Shown: in pieces, positions 16,503 to 26,062 of the stretch
Position numbering within the stretch: the first letter of the stretch is position 1
Layout of the letters: each line of letters opens with the position of its first letter
Source of the DNA: Amycolatopsis sp. NBC_01480
Lineage (GTDB): Bacteria; Actinomycetota; Actinomycetes; Mycobacteriales; Pseudonocardiaceae
Reading direction: 5' to 3'
NCBI RefSeq assembly: GCF_036227205.1
Contig: NZ_CP109442.1
Coordinates: 620,001 to 684,000 of the forward strand
Length of the DNA: 64,000 nucleotides
The notes under the pieces: model-generated
Database searches by the model: none
Told to the model about the DNA's origin: nothing
Seen by the model: the letters and a program-made list of their open reading frames with translations, nothing else
Made by a program: the position numbers and the translations under genes

Positions 16503-18212
16503 GTGCAGGTGATCACCGGGCAGGAGGAGGACTCCGGCTACACGATCGACGACCCGTCGGGGCCGCTGACCGGGCTGTCCGAGGCCGAGTGGGTGGCCGA
16601 GGTGCGGCGTCGGGAGGCGGACGGGGCGCCGCGATGGGTGTTCCCGTCGGTGGCGGCGCTCTACCCGGTGCTGGTCGCGGCCGGGGTGCGGGTGCGGCGG
16701 TGCCACGACCTGAGCCTGGCCGAGGGCTTGCTGCTGGCGTACGAGGGAGAGGAGGGGCAGTCGCGGAGCCTGCGGGCGGCGTGGGCGCGGGCGAACGGGC
16801 AGGAGCCGCCGGACGACGGGCCCGCTTTCGCCGGCGGGGGTGTCGGCGAGGTGGCGCAGCCGACGCTGTTCTCACCGCGCGGGCCGGGGCTGCCGGCCGG
16901 GGTGACGGTGCTGGCCGCCGCGCGGCGGGTGCTGGCGGAGCAGGAGAAGCGGGTCGCGGCCCTGCCCATGCCCGGGCGGATGCGGCTGCTGCTGGCCGCG
17001 GAGTCCGCGAGCGCGCTGGCCGCGGAGGAGATGACGGCCGACGGGCTGCCGTGGCGGGTCGACCTGCACCTGGAGCTGCTCGAACGGCGGCTGGGGCCGC
17101 GGGTCCCGGCCGGGCAGCGGCCGAAGGTGCTGGTGGAGCTGGCGGCGCGGATCACCGAGGCGTTCGGCGGCCGGGCGGTGAACCCGGACTCGCCGCCGAG
17201 CGTGGTGCGGGCGCTGGCGCGCGAGGGCATCGAGGTGCCGTCGGCGCGTAAGCACTTCCTGCGCGAGATCGACCATCCGGCCGTGGAACCGTTGCTGGAG
17301 TACAAGGAGCTGTCCCGGCTGCACTCGGCCAATGGCTGGGCCTGGCTCGAGGAATGGGTCGCCGACGGGCGGTTCCGGCCGCACTACATCGTCGGCGGGG
17401 TGGTGTCGGGGCGCTGGGCCACGCGCGGCGGCGGGGCGCTGCAGATCCCCAAGGTGCTGCGCACGTGCGTCCGGGCCGACCCGGGCTGGTCGCTGGTGGT
17501 GGCCGACGCGGCGCAGCTGGAGCCACGGGTGCTCACGGCACTGTCCGGCGACCGCCGGCTCGCGGAGGTCGCCGCGGCCACGGACCTGTACGCCCGCCTG
17601 GGCGAGGCGCTGTTCTCCGGCGCGAGGTACGTGCCGGTGGTCGCCGGCGACACGCGCGACGACCGGTCGAAGGCGAAGATCGCCATGCTGTCGGCCATGT
17701 ACGGCGGCACCTCCGGCGAGGCCGGCCCGCTGCTGGCCTTGCTGCGCCAGCGTTTCCCGGACGCCGTGTCCTATGTGGAGCATGCTGCCGCGGCTGGCGA
17801 ACGCGGCGAACGCGTGCGCTCCCGCCTGGGCCGCACCTCCCCCGCCCCGTCGGCGGCGTGGCGAGCCCTGACCGGCGGCGTCGCCGACGACGAGGCCGCG
17901 GAAACCCGCGCCCGCCGCGCGTCCCGCGGCTGGGGCCGGTTCACCCGCAACTTCGTCGTGCAGGCCAGCGCGGCGGACATGACCGCAGTACTGCTCGCGA
18001 CCCTGCGCCAGCGGCTGCCCGCTCCCGCCCACCTGGTCTTCTTCCAGCACGACGAGGTCATCGTGCACACCCCGGCCGCCCTCGCGGGCGAAGTGTCGGA
18101 CCTCATCGAAGCCAGCGTGGCGGAATCCGCCCGTCTGCTGTTCGGCGAGGCCTGCCCGGTCCGGTTCCCCATGCACATCGCCCCGGTGGAGACGTACGCA
18201 GACGCGAAGTAG
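16503..18212 (+). CDS. Stand-alone family A DNA polymerase (bifunctional 3'-5' exonuclease/DNA polymerase annotation class)
   Basis: A 569-residue Pol I-like protein without the 5' nuclease domain. The N-terminal ~200 residues correspond to a degenerate proofreading domain. The polymerase palm shows motif A as VVADAAQLEPRVLTAL (usual DYSQIELR), the O-helix RDDRSKAKIAMLSAMYGG (motif B, with the Arg, Lys and Tyr-Gly), and motif C FFQHDEVIVH. The GTG at 16503 is the best start; the frame is open far upstream, but that part is antisense to the acyl-CoA synthetase. Such actinobacterial paralogues exist beside the housekeeping polA; a repair or translesion role is possible. Followed by a small membrane-protein gene. 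Confidence 0.85.
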   Translation: MQVITGQEEDSGYTIDDPSGPLTGLSEAEWVAEVRRREADGAPRWVFPSVAALYPVLVAAGVRVRRCHDLSLAEGLLLAYEGEEGQSRSLRAAWARANGQEPPDDGPAFAGGGVGEVAQPTLFSPRGPGLPAGVTVLAAARRVLAEQEKRVAALPMPGRMRLLLAAESASALAAEEMTADGLPWRVDLHLELLERRLGPRVPAGQRPKVLVELAARITEAFGGRAVNPDSPPSVVRALAREGIEVPSARKHFLREIDHPAVEPLLEYKELSRLHSANGWAWLEEWVADGRFRPHYIVGGVVSGRWATRGGGALQIPKVLRTCVRADPGWSLVVADAAQLEPRVLTALSGDRRLAEVAAATDLYARLGEALFSGARYVPVVAGDTRDDRSKAKIAMLSAMYGGTSGEAGPLLALLRQRFPDAVSYVEHAAAAGERGERVRSRLGRTSPAPSAAWRALTGGVADDEAAETRARRASRGWGRFTRNFVVQASAADMTAVLLATLRQRLPAPAHLVFFQHDEVIVHTPAALAGEVSDLIEASVAESARLLFGEACPVRFPMHIAPVETYADAK

Positions 18213-18266
18213 GCGGCTGTCGATCCCTTGGCAGAATGGTCATCCGGCCGAACCTGGGGGAACACG

Positions 18267-18620
18267 ATGGCGCGCTCACTGTCCCGCACCACAACCGCGC
18301 TCTGGACCGCCGTCCCCTTGCTGTTCGGGCTCGCCCTTCTGGCCTACCTCGCGGGCGGCGCCCTCACCGCGATCGACGAGGTCCGGGAACGGTGCGCGAA
18401 GGAGATCGTCCCCGCCAGCGCCCCGCTCGACCACATGGACGGCGGTTTCCTGCCCCTGCACTGGACTTGCGTCTTCGAGGACGGCACCACCTACGAGGGC
18501 GTCCCCTCCTGGACCAATCCGGTGGTGTTCGGCGCACTGGGTGGCATCATGGCCTGTGTGATGGCGAGCCTGGTGCTGGATCGGCGTTTCCGGGGCAGGG
18601 CACGAAACTCGCCCACCTGA
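18267..18620 (+). CDS. Small two-helix membrane protein with extracytoplasmic cysteine pair
   Basis: A 117-residue protein. Predicted membrane helices are at about 10-33 and 84-106. The loop between them carries Cys43 and Cys68 and acidic residues (HWTCVFEDGTTYEG), so a disulfide outside the membrane is plausible. A GGGGGA ribosome site precedes the ATG at 18267. It lies 54 bp after the polymerase gene in the same direction and could be co-transcribed. The family is unknown to me. Confidence 0.65.
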   Translation: MARSLSRTTTALWTAVPLLFGLALLAYLAGGALTAIDEVRERCAKEIVPASAPLDHMDGGFLPLHWTCVFEDGTTYEGVPSWTNPVVFGALGGIMACVMASLVLDRRFRGRARNSPT

Positions 18621-18828
18621 TGCGGGAGATCGTTGCGACGCCAGGTTGTACCGCATCACCCGTCCCACCAGCCCGGCGAATGATCACCGACCACACGGCC
18701 TACCCGACAAGCCAGTCGTTCGGAGCAACGGGAGTAGCTGCTCGTACAGTTTGCGATTGTTCAACGAGCCCGAAATCAGCCGTGCAGCGCTATCGTGGCC
18801 GGGCCGTCGATCACTACGTTGAGATCAC

Positions 18829-19227
18829 ATGATGCGAAAGTCGACAAGAAAACTACTGGGAAGTCTCTGGGGATATCTTCTTCTCGCCGCCGTGGTCCTG
18901 TTGTGGTTCATGCCTTCCGTCGGTCCCGGAGCGATCGCGATCCTGTCGGCTTTTGTCGTCCTCTACTGCCTGTTCCAATCGCCGATGTGGTGTTGCGCCG
19001 ACACTCGCCGGGGCGAGTTCTGCCGCAACAACGCCTACGGTCTTCTCATGGGCTGTCACTTGCGGCAGCACAAGTCGCAGAAGTTCAAGTTGATGATCCG
19101 GCAGCAGGCGTGGAGCAAAGCAGCCCGGCGAGTGTTCAGCGGAGTGGGTGGTCAGGCCGCCACTTTTTCCGCATTCGCGGGGATGCTCTCGGCGGGAGTG
19201 GCGACCGTTGCGTTCATCGTGAAATGA
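18829..19227 (+). CDS. Small membrane protein with Cys/His cluster
   Basis: A 132-residue protein. Two hydrophobic segments (about 14-29 and 34-50) are followed by a cluster SPMWCCADTRRGEFCRNNAY and GCHLRQHKSQKFK with Cys55, Cys56, Cys65, Cys76, His77 and His81. A final hydrophobic segment spans 109-131. The cluster looks like a metal-binding or redox site facing one side of the membrane. The 208 bp before it (18621-18828) are less GC-rich than the surroundings and hold no gene that I can see. Codon use is less extreme than its neighbours, hinting at later acquisition. Function unknown. Confidence 0.6.
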   Translation: MMRKSTRKLLGSLWGYLLLAAVVLLWFMPSVGPGAIAILSAFVVLYCLFQSPMWCCADTRRGEFCRNNAYGLLMGCHLRQHKSQKFKLMIRQQAWSKAARRVFSGVGGQAATFSAFAGMLSAGVATVAFIVK

Positions 19228-19237
19228 ACGCAAGCCC

Positions 19238-22200
19238 TCAGGCGAACGCGTCGTCCAGTGCCTTGGTGATGCGTTTGAGCGAAACCGGATGCGCGGTTCC
19301 CAGCGTCTGGGCGAAGAACGAGACCCGGAGTTCCTCGATCATCCAGCGCACCTCGTTCAGCGCCGGCGAAGACGTGCCCGGCGGCAGGGAAGCCAGCGCC
19401 GCGCGGTACTCGCCGGTGATCCAGGCGACGTCGGCCGTGCGCTGGAGGTCGCGGGTGGGCTCGGTGGGCAGCTTCTCCAGGCGGCGCTCGATGCCGCGCA
19501 GGTAGCGGACCACGTGGCGCAGCCGGGGCGCGCCGGTTTCGGTCACGAAACCCGGGTACACCAAGCCGTCCAGCTGGGCGCGGATGTCGGCCAGTGACTC
19601 CGCCGGGCCGCGGGCGTCCGGCAGCTGCGTCTCGACGTCGTTGGCCGCGCGCAGGATGCGCTCCACCTCCGTCAGCACGTCCAGCACGGCCGGGTTGAGG
19701 CCCGCGCGCACCTGCTCCAGCAGCTTCGCGAAACCCGCCTCGGCCCAGACCGGGCCGCCGGCCGCGGCCATCAGCGAGTCCACCGCGCAGTCGACGCAGT
19801 CCTCCAGCAGCGCGGCGACGCTGCCGTGCGGATTGCGGTTCAGCACCAGCTTCGAGGAGTTCGACAGCGAGCGGGTGATGAACTTCATCGGCGAGTTCAG
19901 GTTCAGCCGCAGCATCCGCCGCGTGCCGGCCCACATCGCGTGCTCCTGCTGCGCCGGGGTGTCCAGCAGCCGCACGGCCACGGACGCGCCCTCGTCCACC
20001 AGCGCCGGGTACGCCTTGACGTCGTGCCCGCGCTGCTTGGAAGCGAACACCTTCGGCAGCTCGCCGAACGCGGGCGCGGTCAGCCCCGCCTTCTCGATGC
20101 TGTTGGCCGCGCGGGAAATCGTCTCGCGCACGCGGGGGGCCAGCCGCCGTTTCAGCTCCTCGATGTCCTTGCCCTCGGCGACTTTCTTGCCCCGCTCGTC
20201 GACGATCCGGAACGTCATCCGCAGGTGCTCCGGCACCGCCGCGAGGTCCCACGCGGAGTACGGCACCTCGACGCCGCGCAGCGCCTCCAACTCGTCCGAG
20301 AGCACGTCGACCAGCGGACCGTCCGAAGGGGACACTCGCGAAAGGACGTACTTCGCGGTGTCCGGTGCCGGCACGAAGTTGCGCCGCAACGCCTTCGGCA
20401 GCGATTTGACCAGCTGCGTCGCCAGTTCCTCGCGCAGGCCGGGCACCTGCCAGTCGAAGCCGTCGGCGCTCACCTGGTTCAGCACCGGCAGCGGGATGTG
20501 CACAGTGACGCCGTCGGCGTCCGCGCCCGGCTCGAACTGGTAGGTGAGCTTGAAGACCAGCGAGCCCTGCGTCCACGAGTCCGGGTAGTCCGACTCGCGC
20601 ACCCCGCCCGCGGTTTCGTTGATCAGCATGGACTTCTCGAACGACAGCGCGTCCGGGTCGTCGCGCCGGGCCTTCTTCCACCAGCTGTCGAAGTGCCGCA
20701 CCGAAACCACGTCGGCCGGCACGCGCTGGTCGTAGAACTCGAACAGCGTCTCGTCGTCCACCAGGATGTCGCGGCGCCGCGCCCGGTTCTCCAGGTCCTC
20801 GACCTCGTCGAGCAGCGCGCGGTTCTCGGCGAAGAACTTGTGGTTCGTCTGCCAGTCGCCCTCCACCAGCGCGTGGCGGATGAACAGCTCACGCGACAGC
20901 TCGGGGTCGATGCGGCCGTAGTTCACTCGCCGGTCGGCGATCAGCGGGACGCCGTACAGCGTCACCTTCTCCACCGCCATCACCGCGCCCTGCTTGCGCT
21001 CCCAGTGCGGCTCGGAGTAATTGCGCTTGACCACGTGCGCGGCCAGCGGCTCGACCCACTCCGGCTCGATCCGCGCGTTGACCCGGCCCCACAGCCGCGA
21101 GGTCTCGACCAGCTCGGCCGACATCACCCAGCGCGGCTGCTTCTTGAACAGCGACGAGCCCGGGAACACGCTGAACCGCGCGCCGCGGGCGCCGAGGTAA
21201 TCGCCCTTCGCCGGGTCCTTGAGCCCGATGTGCGAAAGCAGCCCGGCGATCAGCGAGGTGTGCACCCGCTGCGGCTCGGCCGGCGTGGTGTTCAACGCGA
21301 TGCCCAGCGGCTTCGCGAGCTGACGCAGCTGGCTGAAGATGTCCTGCCACTCGCGCACCCGCAGGTAGTTCAGGTACTCGCTGCGGCACAGCCGGCGGAA
21401 CTGGTTGCCGGTCAGCGCCTTCTGCTGCTCGGCCAGGTAGTCCCAGAGCTTGAGGTAGGCCAGGAAGTCCGAGGTCGGGTCGGCGAACCGGGCGTGCTGG
21501 GCGTCGGCCGCCTGCTGCTTCTCCGCCGGCCGCTCGCGCGGGTCCTGAATGGACAGTGCGGCGGCGATGATCATCACCTCACGCACGCAGCCGTTGCGCG
21601 AGGCCTCCAGCACCATGCGCGCCATCCGCGGGTCCACGGGCAGCAGCGCGAGCTGGCGCCCGGTCTCGGTCAGGCGGGTGGTCTCGTTCGCGTCGAACGC
21701 GCCCAGCTCCTGCAGCAGCTGCACCCCGTCGGCGATCTGACGGCGGTCCGGCGGCTCCACGAACGGGAACGCGGCCATGTCGCCGAGCCCGAGCGAGGTC
21801 ATCTGCAGGATCACCGACGCCAGGTTGGTGCGCAGGATCTCCGGGTCGGTGAACTCGGGCCGGGCGTCGAAGTCGTCCTCGGAGTACAGCCGGATGCAGA
21901 TGCCGTCCGAGGTCCGGCCGCAGCGGCCCTTGCGCTGGTTGGCCGATGCCTGCGAGACGGGCTCGATCGGCAGCCGCTGCACCTTCGTGCGGTGGCTGTA
22001 GCGGGAGATGCGCGCGGTGCCCGGGTCGATCACGTACTTGATGCCCGGCACGGTCAGCGAGGTCTCGGCGACGTTCGTGGCCAGCACGATGCGACGGCCG
22101 GTGTGGCGCTGGAACACCCGGTGCTGATCGGCGGACGAAAGCCGCGCGTACAGCGGGAGCACCTCGGTGTTGCGCAGGTCCAGCCGGTTGAGCACGTCCG

Positions 22201-23113
22201 CGGTGTCGCGGATCTCGCGCTCGCCGGAGAGGAACACCAGCACGTCGCCCGGGCCCTCGGCGCACAGCTCCTCGACGGCCTCGGCGATGGCCTGCGTCTG
22301 GTCGCGGTCCGGGTCGGCGCCGGGGTCGTCCGGGTCGACGAGCGGCCGGTAGCGGACCTCGACCGGGTAAGTCCGGCCGGAAACCTCGACGATCGGTGCT
22401 TTGTTGAAGTGCTCCGAGAATCGCTCCGGGTCGATGGTCGCCGAGGTGATGATCACCTTGAGGTCGGGCCGGCGCGGCAGCAGCTGCTTGAGGTAGCCGA
22501 GGATGAAGTCGATGTTGAGGCTGCGCTCGTGCGCCTCGTCGATGATCAGCGTGTCGTACTGGCGCAGCATCGGGTCGGTCTGGATCTCGGCCAGCAGGAT
22601 GCCGTCGGTCATCAGCTTGACCAGGGTGTCCTGTCCGGACTGGTCGGTGAAGCGGACCTTGTAGCCGACGGCGTCGCCCAGCTCGGTCTTCAGCTCGCCG
22701 GCGATCCGGTCGGCGACCGTGCGCGCGGCCAGCCGCCGCGGCTGCGTGTGCCCGATCTGGCCGCGGATGCCGCGGCCCAGCTCCAGGCAGATCTTCGGCA
22801 GCTGCGTGGTCTTGCCCGAGCCGGTCTCCCCCGCGACGATCACCACCTGGTGGTCGCGGATCGTGTCGCCGATCTCGTCCTTGAGCCGGCTGACGGGCAG
22901 CTCGGCCGGGTACTCGATCTTCGGCACGTTCTCGCGCCGGCGCTGCACCTGCAGCTCGGCGGCGTCGAAGTCGGCCGCCAGCTTTTCGGCCACGGCCTGC
23001 TTGTCACGGGCCCTGCGGGCACCGTCCAGCCGCCGCCGAAGCCGATGCTCGTCACGCGACATCAACTCGGGCAGCCGGGCGCGCAGCGCTTCGAGCGGGG
23101 ATTGAGTGGACAT
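19238..23113 (-). CDS. hrpA: ATP-dependent RNA helicase HrpA (DEAH box)
   Basis: A 1291-residue DEAH/RHA helicase, full length for bacterial HrpA, a family linked to mRNA processing and rescue of collided ribosomes. It shows Walker A GETGSGKTT (about 95-103), DEAH at 192-195, SAT in ITSATIDPERF, and motif VI QRKGRCGR. The HA2/OB region and the long HrpA-specific C-terminal DUF3418 domain follow. ATG at 23113. It is monocistronic; the 3' end converges on the small Cys/His protein with a 10-bp gap. The long frame on the opposite strand is a composition artefact. Confidence 0.95.
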   Translation of the reverse strand: MSTQSPLEALRARLPELMSRDEHRLRRRLDGARRARDKQAVAEKLAADFDAAELQVQRRRENVPKIEYPAELPVSRLKDEIGDTIRDHQVVIVAGETGSGKTTQLPKICLELGRGIRGQIGHTQPRRLAARTVADRIAGELKTELGDAVGYKVRFTDQSGQDTLVKLMTDGILLAEIQTDPMLRQYDTLIIDEAHERSLNIDFILGYLKQLLPRRPDLKVIITSATIDPERFSEHFNKAPIVEVSGRTYPVEVRYRPLVDPDDPGADPDRDQTQAIAEAVEELCAEGPGDVLVFLSGEREIRDTADVLNRLDLRNTEVLPLYARLSSADQHRVFQRHTGRRIVLATNVAETSLTVPGIKYVIDPGTARISRYSHRTKVQRLPIEPVSQASANQRKGRCGRTSDGICIRLYSEDDFDARPEFTDPEILRTNLASVILQMTSLGLGDMAAFPFVEPPDRRQIADGVQLLQELGAFDANETTRLTETGRQLALLPVDPRMARMVLEASRNGCVREVMIIAAALSIQDPRERPAEKQQAADAQHARFADPTSDFLAYLKLWDYLAEQQKALTGNQFRRLCRSEYLNYLRVREWQDIFSQLRQLAKPLGIALNTTPAEPQRVHTSLIAGLLSHIGLKDPAKGDYLGARGARFSVFPGSSLFKKQPRWVMSAELVETSRLWGRVNARIEPEWVEPLAAHVVKRNYSEPHWERKQGAVMAVEKVTLYGVPLIADRRVNYGRIDPELSRELFIRHALVEGDWQTNHKFFAENRALLDEVEDLENRARRRDILVDDETLFEFYDQRVPADVVSVRHFDSWWKKARRDDPDALSFEKSMLINETAGGVRESDYPDSWTQGSLVFKLTYQFEPGADADGVTVHIPLPVLNQVSADGFDWQVPGLREELATQLVKSLPKALRRNFVPAPDTAKYVLSRVSPSDGPLVDVLSDELEALRGVEVPYSAWDLAAVPEHLRMTFRIVDERGKKVAEGKDIEELKRRLAPRVRETISRAANSIEKAGLTAPAFGELPKVFASKQRGHDVKAYPALVDEGASVAVRLLDTPAQQEHAMWAGTRRMLRLNLNSPMKFITRSLSNSSKLVLNRNPHGSVAALLEDCVDCAVDSLMAAAGGPVWAEAGFAKLLEQVRAGLNPAVLDVLTEVERILRAANDVETQLPDARGPAESLADIRAQLDGLVYPGFVTETGAPRLRHVVRYLRGIERRLEKLPTEPTRDLQRTADVAWITGEYRAALASLPPGTSSPALNEVRWMIEELRVSFFAQTLGTAHPVSLKRITKALDDAFA

Positions 23114-23174
23114 ACTTGGGCCAAGGATAGCCGTGCGTGACGGACGGGGCTCCTGAATATGCCGCTCGCGACAG

Positions 23175-23220
23175 CTCGTGAGTGTTCATGCCGGTTCTAA
23201 CCGTCATAAACACTCACGAG
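23175..23220. repeat. 46-bp palindromic repeat, copy 2
   Basis: The same arms as the other copies (CTCGTGAGTGTT / AACACTCACGAG) with an inner CCGGTT-CT-AACCG. It ends 4 bp beyond the stop codon of the minus-strand antiporter gene (23225) and lies 61 bp upstream of hrpA. This copy is between tandem minus-strand genes, consistent with ending the antiporter transcript. Confidence 0.8.
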
Positions 23221-23224
23221 CTTC

Positions 23225-24403
23225 TCAGGGCGTGGGCAGCAGGCGCCGCGGGAGCAGCCAGGTCAGCCGTTCCGAGCGCACCACTGCCAGCGGCCCGATC
23301 ACCGCGAGGAGCAGTACGTACCCCGCGACGAACGGGGCCACCCGCTCGTCCAGCCCGGCCGTCGTGGCCATCGCGGCCAGCACCAGCGAGAACTCGCCGC
23401 GGGTCAGCACGGTCAGGCCGATGTTCACCCCCGCCTGCCGGTCGAACGAGTGCAGCCGGGCGGCGAAGGCCCCCGCCGCGAGGTTGAGCACGAGCGTCAG
23501 CGCGACGGCCGCGAGCACCGGGAGCACCGCCGTCCCGACCGCCCGCGGGTCGATGGACAGGCCGAAGATGAAGAAGAACAGCGCACCGAACGCGTCCCGC
23601 AGCGGCAGGACCAGCTTGTGCACCCGCGGGGCGACCTTCGAGCTGCCGAGCATCATGCCGACCATGAACGCGCCGATCGCGTCGGACACCCCGACCTCTT
23701 CGGCGACGGCCGCCCCGAGCACGGCGACGCCCACGAAGCAGACCGTCAGCAGCTCGTCGTCCGCCGAGCCGAAGAGCTTCGAGACCGCGCGACCGCCCCA
23801 GCGGGCCAGCGCGGCCAGCACCAGCAGGAAGCCGAACGCCTTGCCGAAGTCGGCCAGCGCCGCGCCGAAGCCGTCCGCGCCGCTGAGCACCGGCTGCAGC
23901 AACGCCAGGTAGAGCGCGAGGAACAGGTCCTCCAGCACGATGATGCCCATGATCAGCCGGGACTCGGGGTTGTTCAGCCGCCGGGTCTCCAGCAGCAGCT
24001 TCGTGACGATCGCGGACGAGGAGATGCCGATGGCGCCGGCGATCACCAGCGCCTCGCGCGTGCCCCAGCCCAGGGTGAAGCCGAACGCGAGCCCGCCGCC
24101 GACGTTGAGCAGTAGGTAGCCCAGCCCGGCGCCGACCAGCCGGCGGCCGCCGCGCGCGAGGTCGTCGAGGGAGAATTCGAGGCCGAGGTAGAACAGCAGG
24201 AACACCAGGCCGAGGGCGGCCAGCACGCCGAGCTCACCCGGGTTGTCCACAAGGGACAGACCGGGGGTGTTGGGGCCGAAGACGAAACCGGCCAGCATGA
24301 AGAGGGGAATCGTGGGCAGCCCGATCCGGGCGCCGAGGCGGGCGACGACTCCGGCGGCGAGGAACGCGCCGCCGACGGCCAGCAAAGCATGACCGTTGCT
24401 CAT
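23225..24403 (-). CDS. Cation:proton antiporter, CPA2 family
   Basis: A 392-residue integral membrane protein with about 11-12 predicted helices, matching the Na+(K+)/H+ exchanger domain of KefB/GerN-type antiporters. Recognisable segments are LGLVFLLFYLGLEFSLDDL, the discontinuous-helix region AGAIGISSSAIVTKLL, and FFFIFGLSIDP. There is no C-terminal TrkA-N/RCK domain, so it is a short form without nucleotide gating. Likely roles are cytoplasmic pH or monovalent-cation homeostasis. ATG at 24403. A small secreted-protein gene lies 44 bp upstream in the same direction. Ion specificity cannot be read from sequence. Confidence 0.88.
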   Translation of the reverse strand: MSNGHALLAVGGAFLAAGVVARLGARIGLPTIPLFMLAGFVFGPNTPGLSLVDNPGELGVLAALGLVFLLFYLGLEFSLDDLARGGRRLVGAGLGYLLLNVGGGLAFGFTLGWGTREALVIAGAIGISSSAIVTKLLLETRRLNNPESRLIMGIIVLEDLFLALYLALLQPVLSGADGFGAALADFGKAFGFLLVLAALARWGGRAVSKLFGSADDELLTVCFVGVAVLGAAVAEEVGVSDAIGAFMVGMMLGSSKVAPRVHKLVLPLRDAFGALFFFIFGLSIDPRAVGTAVLPVLAAVALTLVLNLAAGAFAARLHSFDRQAGVNIGLTVLTRGEFSLVLAAMATTAGLDERVAPFVAGYVLLLAVIGPLAVVRSERLTWLLPRRLLPTP

Positions 24404-24447
24404 GGGGGACTCCTCCGGAGCTTGAGTACGGGGTGACCAGGGCGTAC

Positions 24448-24780
24448 TCAGCCGCGCGGTGGGCCGCGGGCCTCCGGCGCGCGGACCGGCCGGAACGGGG
24501 CGTCCGGGCGAACTTCCGCGGCCATCGGGCCGACCGCCGGGCGCGGCGGCGTCACCACCGCGGGCGGTTCGGCGAACGGCAGCGGGTGCGACGCGTGCAG
24601 CGTCGGCCGATGCCCGGGCACGGCAGCCGGAGCCGGTGCCGCGGCACGGGCCGAGTGCGCCACCGCCGAGGTACTCGAAACCGTTGCGGTTTCAGGGAAA
24701 ACTCCACCCAGGAACAGGGCGAGCAGCACCAGGAGGAGGATGGACCGGTGCCGTGGCGCGGAGGCGACGGCAGCAGTCAT
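24448..24780 (-). CDS. Small putative secreted Pro/Ala-rich protein
   Basis: A 110-residue protein. A basic start (MTAAVASAPRHRS), a strong hydrophobic stretch ILLLVLLALFLGGVF, and a Ser/Ala region form a likely signal peptide or anchor. The rest is Pro/Ala/Arg-rich and looks disordered. A GGAAG site precedes the ATG, and the upstream bases (24781-24815) are unusually AT-rich for this genome, fitting a promoter. It precedes the antiporter gene and may share its transcript. No family recognised. Confidence 0.55.
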   Translation of the reverse strand: MTAAVASAPRHRSILLLVLLALFLGGVFPETATVSSTSAVAHSARAAAPAPAAVPGHRPTLHASHPLPFAEPPAVVTPPRPAVGPMAAEVRPDAPFRPVRAPEARGPPRG

Positions 24781-24901
24781 CGTGCTTCCACTTTACCATC
24801 TCTTTAACGTCCATTGTGGACCTGCCCGCCGAGAGATCGGTCACGTGCGAAGAGCCGGCCCGGCGGTAGCATCGGCGCCACACCTACCGGGAGGCACACC
24901 G

Positions 24902-26062
24902 ATGGCCGACTACGACGTGGTCCTGTTCGGCGCCACGGGCTTCACCGGCGCGTTGACGGCGGAGCACCTCGCGCGCTCGGTCCCGCCCGGCTGCCGCTGG
25001 GCGCTGGCGGGCCGCAACCCCGGCAAGCTGGACGCGCTGCGCACCCGGCTCGCGGAGAGCGACGACAGTCTCGGCGACCTGCCGCTGCTGACCGCGGACG
25101 TCACGGACGAGGCCTCGCTGCGGGCCGTCGCCGCGTCCGCGAAGGTCGTGATCAGCACGGTCGGCCCGTACCTGGAATACGGCGAGCCGCTGGTCGCCGC
25201 GTGCGCCGCGGAGGGCACCGATTACGTCGACCTGACCGGCGAGCCCGAGTTCGTCGACCGGATGTACCTCGCCTACCACGCGAAGGCCGCCGAGACCGGC
25301 GCGCGGCTGGTCCACTGCTGCGGCTTCGACTCGATCCCGCACGACCTCGGCGCCCACTACACCGTTCAGCAGCTGCCCGAGGGCGTCCCGCTCCAGGTGG
25401 ACGGCTACGTGCGAGTCGGCGCGATGCCCTCGGGCGGCACCTTCCTCACTGCGATGACGTCGTTCGGGCGCTACTCGCAGATGACGCGCGCGGCCCGTGA
25501 CCGCGCCGCGGCCGAACCCGCGCTCGCCGGCCGCACCGTGCGCACCCCGGCGGGCACCCCGCACCGCGCCCCCGGGACCAGGCACTGGGCCGTGCCGCTG
25601 CCCACGATCGACCCGCAGATCGTCGGGCATTCGGCGCGGGCGTCCGAGCGGTACGGCCCCGAATTCCGCTACCGGCATTTCGCGGCTTTCGCGCACCTGC
25701 CTTCGCTCGCGGCGGGGGCCGTGGGGATGGGCGCTCTCGTCGCGGCCGCGCAGGTGCCGCCGGCCCGCCGGGCGCTTTCGCGGCTGCTCGCACCCGGGCA
25801 GGGCCCGAGCCCGGAACGCCGGGCGCGGTCATGGTTTTCCGTGCGTTTCGAGGGCACCGGCGGCGGTGAGCACGTGACCACGGAGGTCTCCGGCGGCGAC
25901 CCCGGCTACGACGAGACGGCGAAGATGCTCGGCGAATCCGCGCTCTGCCTCGCCTTCGACGAGCTGCCGGAGACCGCGGGCCAGGTCACCACGGCCACCG
26001 CGATGGGCGACGCGCTGATCGGGCGGCTCACCCGCGCCGGGATGACCTTCCGGACGCTCTGA
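24902..26062 (+). CDS. Saccharopine dehydrogenase-like / trans-acting enoyl reductase family protein
   Basis: A 386-residue protein with an N-terminal NADP-binding fold (VVLFGATGFTGALTAEHL, residues about 5-22). The body is typical of the Rv2449c/Rv2953 group: STVGPYLEYGEPLVAACA, TDYVDLTGEPEFVDRM and HCCGFDSIPHDLGAHYT. Rv2953 acts as a trans enoyl reductase for phenolic glycolipid assembly in mycobacteria; here the substrate is unknown and probably a lipid. ATG at 24902 after GGGAGG. Its 3' end overlaps that of the convergent SDR gene by 35 bp, so antisense interference is possible. Confidence 0.85.
   Translation: MADYDVVLFGATGFTGALTAEHLARSVPPGCRWALAGRNPGKLDALRTRLAESDDSLGDLPLLTADVTDEASLRAVAASAKVVISTVGPYLEYGEPLVAACAAEGTDYVDLTGEPEFVDRMYLAYHAKAAETGARLVHCCGFDSIPHDLGAHYTVQQLPEGVPLQVDGYVRVGAMPSGGTFLTAMTSFGRYSQMTRAARDRAAAEPALAGRTVRTPAGTPHRAPGTRHWAVPLPTIDPQIVGHSARASERYGPEFRYRHFAAFAHLPSLAAGAVGMGALVAAAQVPPARRALSRLLAPGQGPSPERRARSWFSVRFEGTGGGEHVTTEVSGGDPGYDETAKMLGESALCLAFDELPETAGQVTTATAMGDALIGRLTRAGMTFRTL

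Noticed and set aside
19826..23140. 1104-residue open frame on the plus strand opposite hrpA
   Set aside because: Arg/Gln/Val-rich composition with no family motif; it is the antisense shadow of the clear HrpA gene in high-GC DNA.
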